A stretch of 36,873 nt of DNA from Deltaproteobacteria bacterium (GTDB lineage: Bacteria > Myxococcota > B64-G9), in the NCBI GenBank assembly GCA_030591445.1, contig JAUVBB010000008.1, positions 1 through 36,873 of the forward strand, read 5' to 3'. Shown here one piece after another: positions 24,407 to 34,214 of the stretch. The notes under the pieces are model-generated. The model saw only the letters and a list, made by a program, of their open reading frames with translations, had not been told where the DNA came from and ran no database searches. How positions within the stretch are numbered: position 1 is the stretch's first letter; each line of letters begins with the position of its first letter. Both the position numbers and the translations under genes were made by a program.

Positions 24407-27400
24407 TTAGCGAAGTGGGGTGTGGAAGAGTTTCATGTCGCCTAGGCGGTTGTCGGTCCAGACTAGTTGGAGTTGGTTGTCGAATTCGGTGAGGATGGGC
24501 ATGATTTGGCCGGTGGGGGCGAAGGTTAGGCGGCGGCGTTGGCCGGTTAGGCGGTTGAGGAGATAGATGTCTTCTTGGCCTTTGACTTCGGCTTTCCAGG
24601 CGGCCCAGGGGCCGTTGATGCTGATGCCTTCGATGTCGTCGCTTTCGTCCATGAAACGGCCGTCTAGCTCGAATTTTTCACCGGCGGCGGTTACTAGCAG
24701 GATGCGGGAGTATTTGCCCCCCTGGACACAATAGTTGCCGACGGGCAGGTCGCATTGACAGGGTTTTTTGCCGCAGCAGGGAGGGGTTTCGCAGGACTCG
24801 GAGAGATAGGGGGTGGGATCGACCCAGGTGGTATTTTCATAACACGTGGTTGGATCGGGATCGAATTCACAGGGGTGCTCGCCGAAGCATTTGCTGCATT
24901 CGTTGGTGCTAACTACGATGGCCAGATCTCCGTTGTGTATCGCGGCCCGGCCTTCCATATCACCGCCTTGGCAGTGACTGTTGTCGAATCCGCCCAGGTG
25001 ATCGGTGAATCCGGCCAAGGCTTCCAGACCGGCGACCGAGGTGATTACATGGGGGGTGGCCAGGGCATCGAGGGCGGCCATGTCCAGGCGGTAGATCTCG
25101 GCCCGGCCGGTGCACTCGTCGGCCAGCATGATGATACCGTCATCATCGCGGGCATCGAAGGAACACAGGCGAATGTATTCATTGCCAGAACCACAGTCTT
25201 GCGGGCGCAGCTCGAGCAAGGCGCGCAGGTTGTTGTCCGCACGGCCGCAATAGAGTGAGGAGCTCGGATCCAGGTCACAGTCCACCAAGATGGTCGGATC
25301 GCTGTTGGAGGCTTCGACGGCCAGCACCATCCGCTGGCGGTGACCGCGGTATTTTGAGGCCATGAAAAAATCGGGGTAGCCGGGCACGCTGTTTTCCATC
25401 ACCGCGGTGGTGTTGTCCTGACAGGCGGTGGTCTCGTCGGCGGCACAGAAATAGATACCAAAACCGCCATCGACGATGCGCATGTAGCCGATATGGTGGA
25501 TGGGCGCGGCGGCGGCCGGGCGCTCTAATCGATAGGCGACCGGTAACAAAATCGAGTCGAAGGTACCCAACTCGGTCTGGACGTTGCCGGTAAAATCTAC
25601 CGCCATGAGCTTGGTCTCCTGCAGGTCGGCTTGCCCACGAGCCAGATAGGAGTAAACCATGCTGCCGTCGTCAAATTTCGCGAAGGCTTGCATGCCGGCT
25701 TCGGCCACCAGCCAGGGGTAAGTGGAGATATCCAGCAAACGCAGTTGCATGCCGGCGCTCAAACGACGCCAATAGGCCACTCGTACGCCCGACAAACTGG
25801 GCACCACGTCCCAGGGCGCGCCGGGGGCCAGGTTGCTAGCCGCCTGGCTGCAGTCGAGGCTGCCGGATGATCCGGTACACAGACGCAAATCGATCGATTG
25901 CACATCTGGAGAGCCGGCGCCGCTGTCTTCGAGCACAACCCGATGGTCCGAAGCCGACAGGTGATCGATCTCAAAAGATCCGGAAAACACGGTATCGGCC
26001 AAGGTATCGACGACCAAGCCTGCCGACAGATCATCGGGCAAAGCCGGATGGTTCAGATCCAAGGCCTTGAGCTCTGGAAACACCTGGAACTTGTCCGACC
26101 AGAACAAGGTGTCACAGGCGGGCGTGGCCGTGGAGAACTGGAAGGTGCAGTCGAAGTCGATGGGCGTGTGCAAATCGTAATTGTATTGCATGCCCTCTTC
26201 GGTCAACAAGCCCACGGTAGTGGTCGGCGGCTTGGTTTCGGCCAGCCAGAGTTTGCTAACGTCGCTCTCTTTACTGGCCCAGGTCAGATAATCGCCGCCC
26301 ACCGACAACATTCCCGCCTCACTGACGGCGCCAAGATCGTAATAACCCGCGGGCTGATCGGGGAATGCCGGCAGCCAAGTGCATGATTCGTTGACCGGAT
26401 CACAGGCCGGATCAAGCTCACTGGCGTAGACCCTGCAAGGCATGGAACCCCAGCGGGTACAACCCTGCAACCAGGCCACCCGCCGGCCGTCAAAGCCATA
26501 GGCTTGGCGATAGGCCGAGGTTACTTCGTACTCGTCCAGGAGGGGATGGTTGATGACCGCGGCCGGGTCGGAGACTGAAATCCAACGAATCACCGGATAA
26601 CCGGCATTCACATCCACCAAGACCAGGGTATAGGTATAGTCGCCGGCAATCATGTCGATTTCTTCCTGGATCAAGCCCTGGCAAGCAGTGGGATAGGCAG
26701 GATCGTCATGATGCAGGAAACAGACGCAGATGGGATCCAATTCCGGATCGATGGAGGGATCGTCGCCGGCCCCGGGGGAACACATGGCACCCAGGCTTAC
26801 GGCAGCCACGAAGCGACCGCCGTGGATCTGCAGGTGGTTGGCCTCGTACTCGTTGAGCCAGAAGCGTTTGTTCTCGGCCAGATCGAAGATGACTAGGCCG
26901 GTAAAATTCCAACCGATGTGCTCGCCGGCGACGCGGGCCACCACCAGGTCGTTTTCCAGGGCCGAGTCCACTACATTGTCGATCTGAATCTCGGCGCCCG
27001 GATTGTCCGGTTCGGGCTGCACGTACATAGTGTCCATGCTCTTGACCGTGGAGTTTTCGGTGATGCTCACCAGGGCGGTTCCCGAGCGATTGCCAGCCTG
27101 GTCGAGCGCGCGCAACTGAACGGTGTTGTCGCTTTCCTGCACCAGGTCTACCGCGAAACGTTCGGTATCATAAGGCAGGTCACCCAGCCATTGGCCATTG
27201 ACGATAAGCTCGTAGGCCTCGACCAAATTGCCGTTGGCGTCGGTGGCCGGCTGATGAATGTGCAAGCTGACCCGGTCGGCATTGATCTCGGCCACGTCAG
27301 GATAGAGCACCGGCACCGTGGGAGGCGTGGAGTCTTCCACCAGCTGAACAGTGGCTTCGGCGGGCGGCATCACCGGCGGCAAAGTCTGCCGGTCGCAGCT

Positions 27401-30112
27401 CTCATTGCCGGCTTTGTCCCGGCCGCAGATCCATACTTCGTTGACCTGGTCCTGGGCTAAGAACACCGGAATCTGAAGCGAGCCGGCACCCACGCCGGTC
27501 TCATACCAGTTGAGGCCGCCATCGAGACTGAGCAGGAATTGCTCAAAATTGGGGTCGGCAGAGGATGAAGCGGTCACCCAGATATTGGCCACTTCGGCAT
27601 TGGTAACCTTGCTCCCCAAGCGATCGGCGCCACTGGCATCCTCCATGGCGCTCACGCTAGCGATGGGCAAAGGCGCAATCTGCTGGTCGAGGATCATGGT
27701 CACGCTGGCCGGATCGCCCCAGTTGCCGGCCTGATCCACCGCGCGCAGCTTGATGATCGACACGCAACTGGGTCGCACACAGTCGTCGAGCACAATGGCC
27801 AGACGATCGCCGGCGGCGGAAAGCGGGGCTAATTTCCAAGCCTCGTCGCCCCAGGCCGCTGGTTTCGGTTCGATCTGGTAGGTATAGGCCGTTACGCCGA
27901 TATTGTCGGAAGCCGGATTGACCAGTTCCAATTCAATGCCGGTACTGTTGGTATATTCCTCTGGTTCCGTGCGCAAGACCGGCAGGGTGGGCGGATCCAG
28001 ATCCAGCACGACTTGGCGGGCAGAAATCAAATCGCCGGCCGCCTCGGTGGTGTTGCCGGCCTTGTCAATCAAGCGCACCCACACTTGCTGGGGATCGGGC
28101 CGATCTTCCAAGAGCACCGTGGTGAATGAACTAAAGGGCTGTAAAGGCTCGGCCAGGCTGGGGTGCAAAGAGACGATCATGTGGGTGGTGTCATCATCGG
28201 CATCGATACGCACCAACAGGGACTCGGAATCGGTATAGCAGGTGTCTAACTGACACACGGAGGCCGCCAGTTGCAGATCCACCGAGCCTAGCGGCGCCGT
28301 TCGATCGACCACCACGCTAAGGCTGGCCGGCCCTGCCTCATGGCCCGCCGAATCGCGCACCTGTACGTAAAGGGTATGTAGCCCCTCGGCATCGCTCAAG
28401 TCATAGCTCGCCTGGGCTTGGTAAGCCACCCAGGGTAGGGTTTCGATTCGATCGGCATCCTCGGTGATACGCATCCAATCGGCGCCCAGAGACTGGATCT
28501 CGAGATTGACGCGCAGAGCGCGGATCACCTGCCCGTCGACGGCAGTGACCACCGGCGGACTGGGCGCAACGGTGTCCACGGTCACATCCACCGGATCGGC
28601 GGCGTAGGTATTGCCAGCGCCGTCTACAAACAGGGCGTAGACCCGCGCGGCCCCATCGGCCGTGAAGGTCACCACCGAGCGGCTCTGGTAAGGAACCAGG
28701 CTTTCGCCCGGGCAGCCTTCTTGCTGACACAAAACCATGCGCAAATCGGCCGTGGGGGTAATGGCATCGACCATATTAAGAAAGACCGGAACCGTGCGAT
28801 CGCCCACGTAGCCCGAGCCATCACCGATCACCACCGGCGGATGGTCGGGACCGGGCACGGGGGCCAGGCGATCCAGACGCACGTTGGCTTGACCCAACGC
28901 GGAGAGATTCCCGGCGCGATCGCGGGTCTCGGCGTAAATGTCATATTCGCCGTCCGCATCGGCCAGCACCAGGGGCGCGTCGAGTTGGTAGTCCTGCCAG
29001 GGATCGGCCTCGCCGGGCGGGCTGCCGATGGCAAAGCGCACTTCAGCAATGCCGGACTCGGCCGGCAAGTCCGCGCCCAGCACGCCAATCACCAGCGCGT
29101 TGGTATCGGTGTATCCCGAGCCGTCGCCGACCACCACCTGGTGCATCGACGGCGGGCTGGTGTCCAGAATGGTGCTGCCCAGCAGCGGCTCGGACAAGGT
29201 GCCGCCCTCGCCTTTGAGCAAAACATAAACCGTCTTGGGTCCATCGCCCGCCGACAGATCAAAGCTGCGTAGGGTCTCGTAAGTCACCCAATCGGCATCG
29301 CCCAAGCTGGCGTCGGCGAAGCTAGGATCTTCCGAGGCCATCATGGTATGCGCCCCAAATCCCTCGGTGTGCAGACGCACCTGACCGGTGCGAGTATACT
29401 GCGCATTGCCAAAACGCAGCGGATAGTCCGGTTGTTCGTAATCCGGCCCGCCCAGGATTTCCACCGCCCCGGTGACCGGTTGCAAAGTCAAGGTCTGCAG
29501 CTCCACCGTGCCGTCAGCCAGCACGGTAAGCTCGTCCAGCGAAGCCGTCGAGTAGTGGGACTTGTAAGCCAACAATCGGTAGTCACCCACTGGAATGTCA
29601 TTGAACACAAACAGACCCGAAGGCGCACTCAATGCCGCCCACTGCGGTTCGGTGCCGCCGGCAGCGCTGGTCAAGCTCCCCTGCCCGGTCAGCACCACGG
29701 TGGCGCCACTATGATCGCCGGCGTCTTGGAGTTGCACCGTACCGAAAACACTGCCGCGCTCCATGCGCATCTGGACCTGCAGCTCGGCCAGACCCCCCGG
29801 TTCCAGTTCCACCACGTCCTGCTGATCGCGATAAGCCTCCAGGCGAAACAAGATTTTGTGCAAACTCGGGCTAACGTCGCCGATCTGAAAAGTGCCGTCC
29901 GCCGCTGGATGATGAAACTGTCCGTCAATGCTGATCTCGACCAGAGTCACATCATCGGCCCCCTCCAAATCGACGCGCCCGGAAACACTGGCCCGGGCCA
30001 ATCGATCAGGTGGAGTATCCGGATCGTAAGGATTGATCGGATTCACCTCCGCCGAGCAAGACAGCAAACAACAAGCCCCAAGCAAGAGCCCAGCCCATTT
30101 CAACGCAGCCAT
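24407..30112 (-). CDS. Giant Ig-like/beta-propeller-type surface lipoprotein
   Basis: This 1901-residue protein has a lipoprotein signal with LLSC and acylated Cys19. Residues about 40-230 contain carboxypeptidase-regulatory-like beta-sandwiches (GRVDLEGADDVTLVEISIDG, GSVFGTVQLQDAG). From about 230 to 1050 there are repeated Ig-like modules with YVQVRDSAGH/VRLIDKAGN/RAVDQAGN motifs and DTxPP linkers, as in bacterial Big/FN3-type stalks. The last about 800 residues carry many Cys pairs and repeated W/Y-rich blade-like segments, ending in RRRLTFAPTGQIMP and LVWTDNRLGDMKLF, which recalls TolB-type propellers. This would be a long stalk presenting a propeller head. It sits alone on the minus strand between the peptide gene and the exporter operon. 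The function is unknown. Confidence 0.8.
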   Translation of the reverse strand: MAALKWAGLLLGACCLLSCSAEVNPINPYDPDTPPDRLARASVSGRVDLEGADDVTLVEISIDGQFHHPAADGTFQIGDVSPSLHKILFRLEAYRDQQDVVELEPGGLAELQVQMRMERGSVFGTVQLQDAGDHSGATVVLTGQGSLTSAAGGTEPQWAALSAPSGLFVFNDIPVGDYRLLAYKSHYSTASLDELTVLADGTVELQTLTLQPVTGAVEILGGPDYEQPDYPLRFGNAQYTRTGQVRLHTEGFGAHTMMASEDPSFADASLGDADWVTYETLRSFDLSAGDGPKTVYVLLKGEGGTLSEPLLGSTILDTSPPSMHQVVVGDGSGYTDTNALVIGVLGADLPAESGIAEVRFAIGSPPGEADPWQDYQLDAPLVLADADGEYDIYAETRDRAGNLSALGQANVRLDRLAPVPGPDHPPVVIGDGSGYVGDRTVPVFLNMVDAITPTADLRMVLCQQEGCPGESLVPYQSRSVVTFTADGAARVYALFVDGAGNTYAADPVDVTVDTVAPSPPVVTAVDGQVIRALRVNLEIQSLGADWMRITEDADRIETLPWVAYQAQASYDLSDAEGLHTLYVQVRDSAGHEAGPASLSVVVDRTAPLGSVDLQLAASVCQLDTCYTDSESLLVRIDADDDTTHMIVSLHPSLAEPLQPFSSFTTVLLEDRPDPQQVWVRLIDKAGNTTEAAGDLISARQVVLDLDPPTLPVLRTEPEEYTNSTGIELELVNPASDNIGVTAYTYQIEPKPAAWGDEAWKLAPLSAAGDRLAIVLDDCVRPSCVSIIKLRAVDQAGNWGDPASVTMILDQQIAPLPIASVSAMEDASGADRLGSKVTNAEVANIWVTASSSADPNFEQFLLSLDGGLNWYETGVGAGSLQIPVFLAQDQVNEVWICGRDKAGNESCDRQTLPPVMPPAEATVQLVEDSTPPTVPVLYPDVAEINADRVSLHIHQPATDANGNLVEAYELIVNGQWLGDLPYDTERFAVDLVQESDNTVQLRALDQAGNRSGTALVSITENSTVKSMDTMYVQPEPDNPGAEIQIDNVVDSALENDLVVARVAGEHIGWNFTGLVIFDLAENKRFWLNEYEANHLQIHGGRFVAAVSLGAMCSPGAGDDPSIDPELDPICVCFLHHDDPAYPTACQGLIQEEIDMIAGDYTYTLVLVDVNAGYPVIRWISVSDPAAVINHPLLDEYEVTSAYRQAYGFDGRRVAWLQGCTRWGSMPCRVYASELDPACDPVNESCTWLPAFPDQPAGYYDLGAVSEAGMLSVGGDYLTWASKESDVSKLWLAETKPPTTTVGLLTEEGMQYNYDLHTPIDFDCTFQFSTATPACDTLFWSDKFQVFPELKALDLNHPALPDDLSAGLVVDTLADTVFSGSFEIDHLSASDHRVVLEDSGAGSPDVQSIDLRLCTGSSGSLDCSQAASNLAPGAPWDVVPSLSGVRVAYWRRLSAGMQLRLLDISTYPWLVAEAGMQAFAKFDDGSMVYSYLARGQADLQETKLMAVDFTGNVQTELGTFDSILLPVAYRLERPAAAAPIHHIGYMRIVDGGFGIYFCAADETTACQDNTTAVMENSVPGYPDFFMASKYRGHRQRMVLAVEASNSDPTILVDCDLDPSSSLYCGRADNNLRALLELRPQDCGSGNEYIRLCSFDARDDDGIIMLADECTGRAEIYRLDMAALDALATPHVITSVAGLEALAGFTDHLGGFDNSHCQGGDMEGRAAIHNGDLAIVVSTNECSKCFGEHPCEFDPDPTTCYENTTWVDPTPYLSESCETPPCCGKKPCQCDLPVGNYCVQGGKYSRILLVTAAGEKFELDGRFMDESDDIEGISINGPWAAWKAEVKGQEDIYLLNRLTGQRRRLTFAPTGQIMPILTEFDNQLQLVWTDNRLGDMKLFHTPLR

Positions 30113-30195
30113 GCTTCACCTCGTCCATTTGAATATTCTTAGAAAATAGCATCTTCCCCAGACGAGAACAAGGTCGCCAGGCGGACCCAGCTTGT

Positions 30196-30223
30196 TTGAC
30201 ACATCGAAAGGGAGTGATACCAT
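30196..30223 (+). promoter_or_regulatory. Sigma-70-type promoter of the exporter operon
   Basis: TTGACA (30196-30201) and TACCAT (30218-30223) are 16 nt apart, about 26 nt before the start codon of the membrane fusion protein gene. The -35 box is perfect; the -10 box is moderate. No sigma-54 site was seen here. Confidence 0.45.
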
Positions 30224-30249
30224 GAGGAGACTTTACGGAGAGGGGTTCA

Positions 30250-31479
30250 ATGAGGGTTCGATCGGGAGTTCGGGGGATGGGGGTATCTTTTTTATATTCT
30301 TCGCGATCCCAGGAAGAACAGGGATTTGCGCAGGGGAAATGGTTGTTTTGGGGCTTGGGGGCAGTGGTGCTGTTGGGTTGGGGCTTGTGGTTTTTTCTGG
30401 ATGCGGTGCCGGTGCTGGCGACTTCGCGCCAGGCGCGGGTGGAGGTGGATCTGGCGGTGCATCCGGTGGCCTCGCTGGTGACCGGACGGGTTACCGCCAA
30501 TCATATGCAATTGGGCAAGGAGGTCCGGGCGGGCGAAGTCTTGATGGAGTTGGATGCCGAGACTAATCGTTTGCTCTTGGCCGAGACCCAGGCGCGAATC
30601 ACGGGCGTGGCCGAAGAAATAAAAGCCTTGGCGGAAGAAATTGTAATCGAGCGCAAGGCCAAGGCAGTCTCCGATCGCGTGGGCCGGGTGGCCAGCGCCC
30701 AGGTACGCAAAAAATCGAAGGGGGCCCGGGCCCGGGCGCGGCGGGCCGAGCGCGAGCCGCGGCGCTTGCGCAGATTAGAGCGGGAAGGCGTGCTGAGCAA
30801 GGCCGAGATGCAACGGTCGCAAACCGAGTCCATTAGCCGCCGCGCCGAATCGGATGCCTTGCGCTTCTCGATTCGCCGGCGCGGCTGGGAACGACGGGCC
30901 AAGTTTCTCGAGCACGAGGTACGACTCAGCGGCTTACTCAGCGATCGGGCACGGCTCGAAGGCGAGCTGGCCACCTTGCACGCTACCGAGCACCGGCTAA
31001 AACACGAAATTGAGATCCGCTCCATTCGCGCTCCGGTCGACGGCCGCATCGCCGAGATGTCGGTCAATCCCGAAGGTACCGTGGTACTCCAGGGGGCGGT
31101 GGTGGGGGCGGTGGTGCCCCAGGGCGAGCTGCGAGTGGTGGCCTTGTTTGTGCCCTCGATCTCCTTGGGCAGAATCCAGCCCGGCCAAACGGCCAAGATG
31201 CGTCTGCATGGCTTTCCCTGGGTGCAATACGGCACGCTCAATGCCCAAGTCACCCGGGTGGCCTCCGAGGTGCGCGAAGGCCTGGTGCGAGTCGAACTAC
31301 AGTTGCAAACCGATTCGCTCTCGCCCATTCCCTTGCAACACGGCTTGCCCGGCACGGTGGAAGTAGAGGTCGAGCGCATCACTCCGGCGGCACTGGCGCT
31401 ACGTACCGTCGGTGAAATTCTCACCACGGCGGCTCCGGACGAATCGGCAGGCCCGCCCCCGACAGGGGCCCAATCATGA
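30250..31479 (+). CDS. HlyD-family membrane fusion protein of a peptide exporter
   Basis: This 409-residue protein has a short cytoplasmic N terminus, one transmembrane helix at about 31-53, a first lipoyl half (ASLVTGRVTANHMQLGKEVRAGEVLMELD, about 74-102), a long Arg/Glu-rich coiled coil at about 105-255, the second lipoyl half (IRAPVDGRIAEMSVNPEGTV) and a beta-barrel domain. This is the periplasmic adaptor of a type I-like exporter, linking ABC transporters to an outer-membrane channel, none of which is encoded here. GGAGAGGGG precedes the ATG. Its stop overlaps the next start as ATGA, so translation of the three genes is coupled. The layout matches the HlyD subunit of NHLM-type bacteriocin export clusters. 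Confidence 0.88.
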   Translation: MRVRSGVRGMGVSFLYSSRSQEEQGFAQGKWLFWGLGAVVLLGWGLWFFLDAVPVLATSRQARVEVDLAVHPVASLVTGRVTANHMQLGKEVRAGEVLMELDAETNRLLLAETQARITGVAEEIKALAEEIVIERKAKAVSDRVGRVASAQVRKKSKGARARARRAEREPRRLRRLEREGVLSKAEMQRSQTESISRRAESDALRFSIRRRGWERRAKFLEHEVRLSGLLSDRARLEGELATLHATEHRLKHEIEIRSIRAPVDGRIAEMSVNPEGTVVLQGAVVGAVVPQGELRVVALFVPSISLGRIQPGQTAKMRLHGFPWVQYGTLNAQVTRVASEVREGLVRVELQLQTDSLSPIPLQHGLPGTVEVEVERITPAALALRTVGEILTTAAPDESAGPPPTGAQS

Positions 31480-34214
31480 AGCTCCAGAGCGGGCCCAAAC
31501 GAAAATTCCTGGCGGTAGAGGTCATCCAATCGTCGGGCATGGATTGTGGCCCGGCCTCACTCAAATGCCTACTCGAAGGATTCGGCGTGCGGGTCAGTTA
31601 CGGGCGTTTGCGCGAAGCCTGCCAAACCGACGTCGACGGCACTTCCATCGACACCCTCGAAGATCTGGCGGTGCAGCTCGGGCTCGATGCCGAACAAGTC
31701 GTCATCCCGGCCGACCATGTACCCTTGCTCGAAGCCGAGGCCCTCCCCTGCATCATCGTCGTGACCTTGCCCGGGGGCATCACCCACTTTGTGGTGGCCT
31801 GGCGCTCCCATGGCGGTATGGTACAAATCATGGACCCCGGCCGCGGCCGACGCTGGGCCAGCTGGGAGAAGTTCAAGCAAGACATTTACATCCATCAGAT
31901 GCCGGTGGTGGCGGCCGAGTGGCGAGAATGGGTCGCCACCGAAGACTTCATGGGCTCCATGCGCGCGCGCCTGAAACACTTGGGACTGCAGGCCGAGCAA
32001 ATCGAGCAAGCACTGGGCCGCGCGCTTGGCGATCCAAGCTGGCGGGCCATCGCCGCCGTCGACGCCATCACCCGCATGGTCGAAGCGCTGATTCAGGCCG
32101 GCGGTCTCAAAACCGGCAGCGAAGCCGCCAATGTCTTCGTCTCCTATCTGGATTCCTGTCTGCAGCAAAGCGAAGAAGCCGCCGACCTGATCCCCGACCC
32201 CTACTGGACGGTACGTCCGTTCGACGAGCTCGACGACGAGGGCGCGGAGCAAATCATGATCCGCGGGGCGGTGCTGGTGCGCATTGGCGGCAAACGTAGC
32301 CAGAGCGCCACCGATGAAATGTCGGGGCCAAAGCCTAGCCCGGCCCTATCGCCGGAACTGGCAGCGGCCCTCAACGAGCCGGCTCCCCGACCCTGGCACA
32401 CCCTGTGGCAAATGGTGCGCGAAAGCGGCAAGCTAGCCCCGCTGGCAGTAGCGGCGGCCTTTGTGCTCACTGCCGGCTGGTTGGTGTTTGAAGTCATTTT
32501 GTTCCGCTCGTTCTTAAGCATCGGCCAACTGGTCGGCCCACCCGATCAGCGCATGGCGGCTATCGTGGCCTTGCTGGTGCTGGTGGCTCTTTCCGGCGTG
32601 CATGAGTATTTTCAGATGACGGGCATGATGCGGTTGGGACGCAAGCTCGAAAGCCGTCTGCGCATAGCCATTTACCAGAAATTGCCCCGCCTGGTCGACC
32701 GCTACTTCCACTCCCGACTCACCTCGGATATGGCCGAGCGGGCCCACCGGGTGCATGTCCTGCGTAACTTGCCCGAAGTCTGCGGCTATTTCATCGAAAA
32801 GATCTTCATGCTCTTGTTCACCGTGGCCGGCATCATCTGGCTCGATCCCAGCGTAGCGGCCATTGCCATCTTGGTGGGCATCGCCTCGGTGGTGCTGCCC
32901 CTGCTTGCCATTCCCGTACTCTCGGTAAGAGATCTGCGCCTGCGTACCCAGGCCGGGTCGCTGACCCGCTTCTACATGGATGCCCTCTTCGGACTGGTAG
33001 CGCTGCGCACCCACGGGGCCCAGGACGCGCTCAGCACCGAGCACGAGGAGCAACTGAGCGAATGGTGGAACTCGGGCATGCGCCTGCTGCGCTCGTCTTT
33101 GCTGGTCAACGGCCTGATCTCCTTACTGGGTTTCGGTTTTGCCGGCTGGCTGCTTCATGCCCATCTGACCGGCGGCAAGGGCACCGGCAATGTGCTCTTG
33201 CTGGTCTACTGGGCCCTGAATCTACCGGTGGTAGGTGCCTACATCGCGGGCCTGGCTCGCCGGGTACCTGGGCTTCGTTCGACGGCACTGCGATTGCTGG
33301 AACCACTCGACGCGCCCGAAGAGGTCTCCTCGGGCACCGAAGCACCCATCAATGCCTGGGGCGCGGCCGATCCTCGGCACAGCTCGCGCGGCGTCGCCGT
33401 ACAGTTCGAGAAAGTGGTCGTCAGGGCCGGCGGTCATGACATCTTGCATGGCGTCGATTTGGAGATACCACCCGGCGCCCAAATCGGTATTCTGGGTCCC
33501 TCGGGCGCGGGCAAGTCAACCTTGGTCAGCTTGCTGCTCGGCTGGCACCGCCCCCATAGCGGCGTGATCCGGATTGACGGAGAAGTACTCGACGGCGACG
33601 GCATCGCCCGGCTGCGCCAACAGACCGCCTGGGTCGATCCGGCGGTGCAGCTTTGGAACAAGTCCTTGCTACGCAACATTCGTTACGGGGCGCCGGCCGA
33701 TAAGCCTTTCTCGCTGGGAGACGCGGTCGAGGCGTCCCACCTGCGCGATTTGGTGGAGCTCCTCCCCGAAGGCTTACAAACCATGCTGGGCGAAAGTGGC
33801 TCCATGGTCTCCGGCGGCGAGGGTCAGCGCGTACGCTTGGCCCGGGGCATGGTACGCACCGATGCCCGCTTGGTGATCCTCGATGAGCCCTTCCGAGGCC
33901 TCGATCGAGACCGCCGGCGCCAATTGCTGGCGCGCGTGCGCTGGTGGTGGAAAGACGCCACCGTTTTGTGTGTCTCGCACGACGTGGCCTCCATGGCCGA
34001 CTTCGATCGGGTGGTGGTGATCGAAGACGGCCGCATCACCGAAAGCGGCTCTCCCAAAACCCTGGCTGCCCAAGCCGACTCTCGCTATCGACGCCTGCTC
34101 GATGCCGAAGAAGACATCACCAAAAACGTTTGGCAGAAAGCCAGCTGGCGTCGGCTTTATCTGGACCAGGGCCAACTGAGCCAGACCCAGAGCGAAAGCG
34201 AGCGGCGCTCATGA
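31476..34214 (+). CDS. C39-peptidase ABC transporter (bacteriocin-type exporter/processing)
   Basis: This 912-residue protein starts with a C39 peptidase domain at about 10-140: oxyanion Gln18, nucleophile Cys24 in MDCGP, His in GGITHFVV and Asp in IMDPGRGRRW. It should cut double-glycine-type leaders during export. A segment of about 150 residues (about 145-295) without a match I recognise separates it from the six-helix transmembrane domain (about 320-590). The ATPase has Walker A GPSGAGKST near 673, signature VSGGEGQR near 778, Walker B LVILDEP near 798 and an H-loop His in CVSHD near 831. It starts inside the stop codon of the upstream gene and overlaps the next gene the same way. Confidence 0.92.
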   Translation: MKLQSGPKRKFLAVEVIQSSGMDCGPASLKCLLEGFGVRVSYGRLREACQTDVDGTSIDTLEDLAVQLGLDAEQVVIPADHVPLLEAEALPCIIVVTLPGGITHFVVAWRSHGGMVQIMDPGRGRRWASWEKFKQDIYIHQMPVVAAEWREWVATEDFMGSMRARLKHLGLQAEQIEQALGRALGDPSWRAIAAVDAITRMVEALIQAGGLKTGSEAANVFVSYLDSCLQQSEEAADLIPDPYWTVRPFDELDDEGAEQIMIRGAVLVRIGGKRSQSATDEMSGPKPSPALSPELAAALNEPAPRPWHTLWQMVRESGKLAPLAVAAAFVLTAGWLVFEVILFRSFLSIGQLVGPPDQRMAAIVALLVLVALSGVHEYFQMTGMMRLGRKLESRLRIAIYQKLPRLVDRYFHSRLTSDMAERAHRVHVLRNLPEVCGYFIEKIFMLLFTVAGIIWLDPSVAAIAILVGIASVVLPLLAIPVLSVRDLRLRTQAGSLTRFYMDALFGLVALRTHGAQDALSTEHEEQLSEWWNSGMRLLRSSLLVNGLISLLGFGFAGWLLHAHLTGGKGTGNVLLLVYWALNLPVVGAYIAGLARRVPGLRSTALRLLEPLDAPEEVSSGTEAPINAWGAADPRHSSRGVAVQFEKVVVRAGGHDILHGVDLEIPPGAQIGILGPSGAGKSTLVSLLLGWHRPHSGVIRIDGEVLDGDGIARLRQQTAWVDPAVQLWNKSLLRNIRYGAPADKPFSLGDAVEASHLRDLVELLPEGLQTMLGESGSMVSGGEGQRVRLARGMVRTDARLVILDEPFRGLDRDRRRQLLARVRWWWKDATVLCVSHDVASMADFDRVVVIEDGRITESGSPKTLAAQADSRYRRLLDAEEDITKNVWQKASWRRLYLDQGQLSQTQSESERRS

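Noticed and set aside
24203-24445. 80-codon ORF downstream of the peptide terminator
   Set aside because: No Shine-Dalgarno, runs antisense into the large lipoprotein gene, no recognisable protein features.
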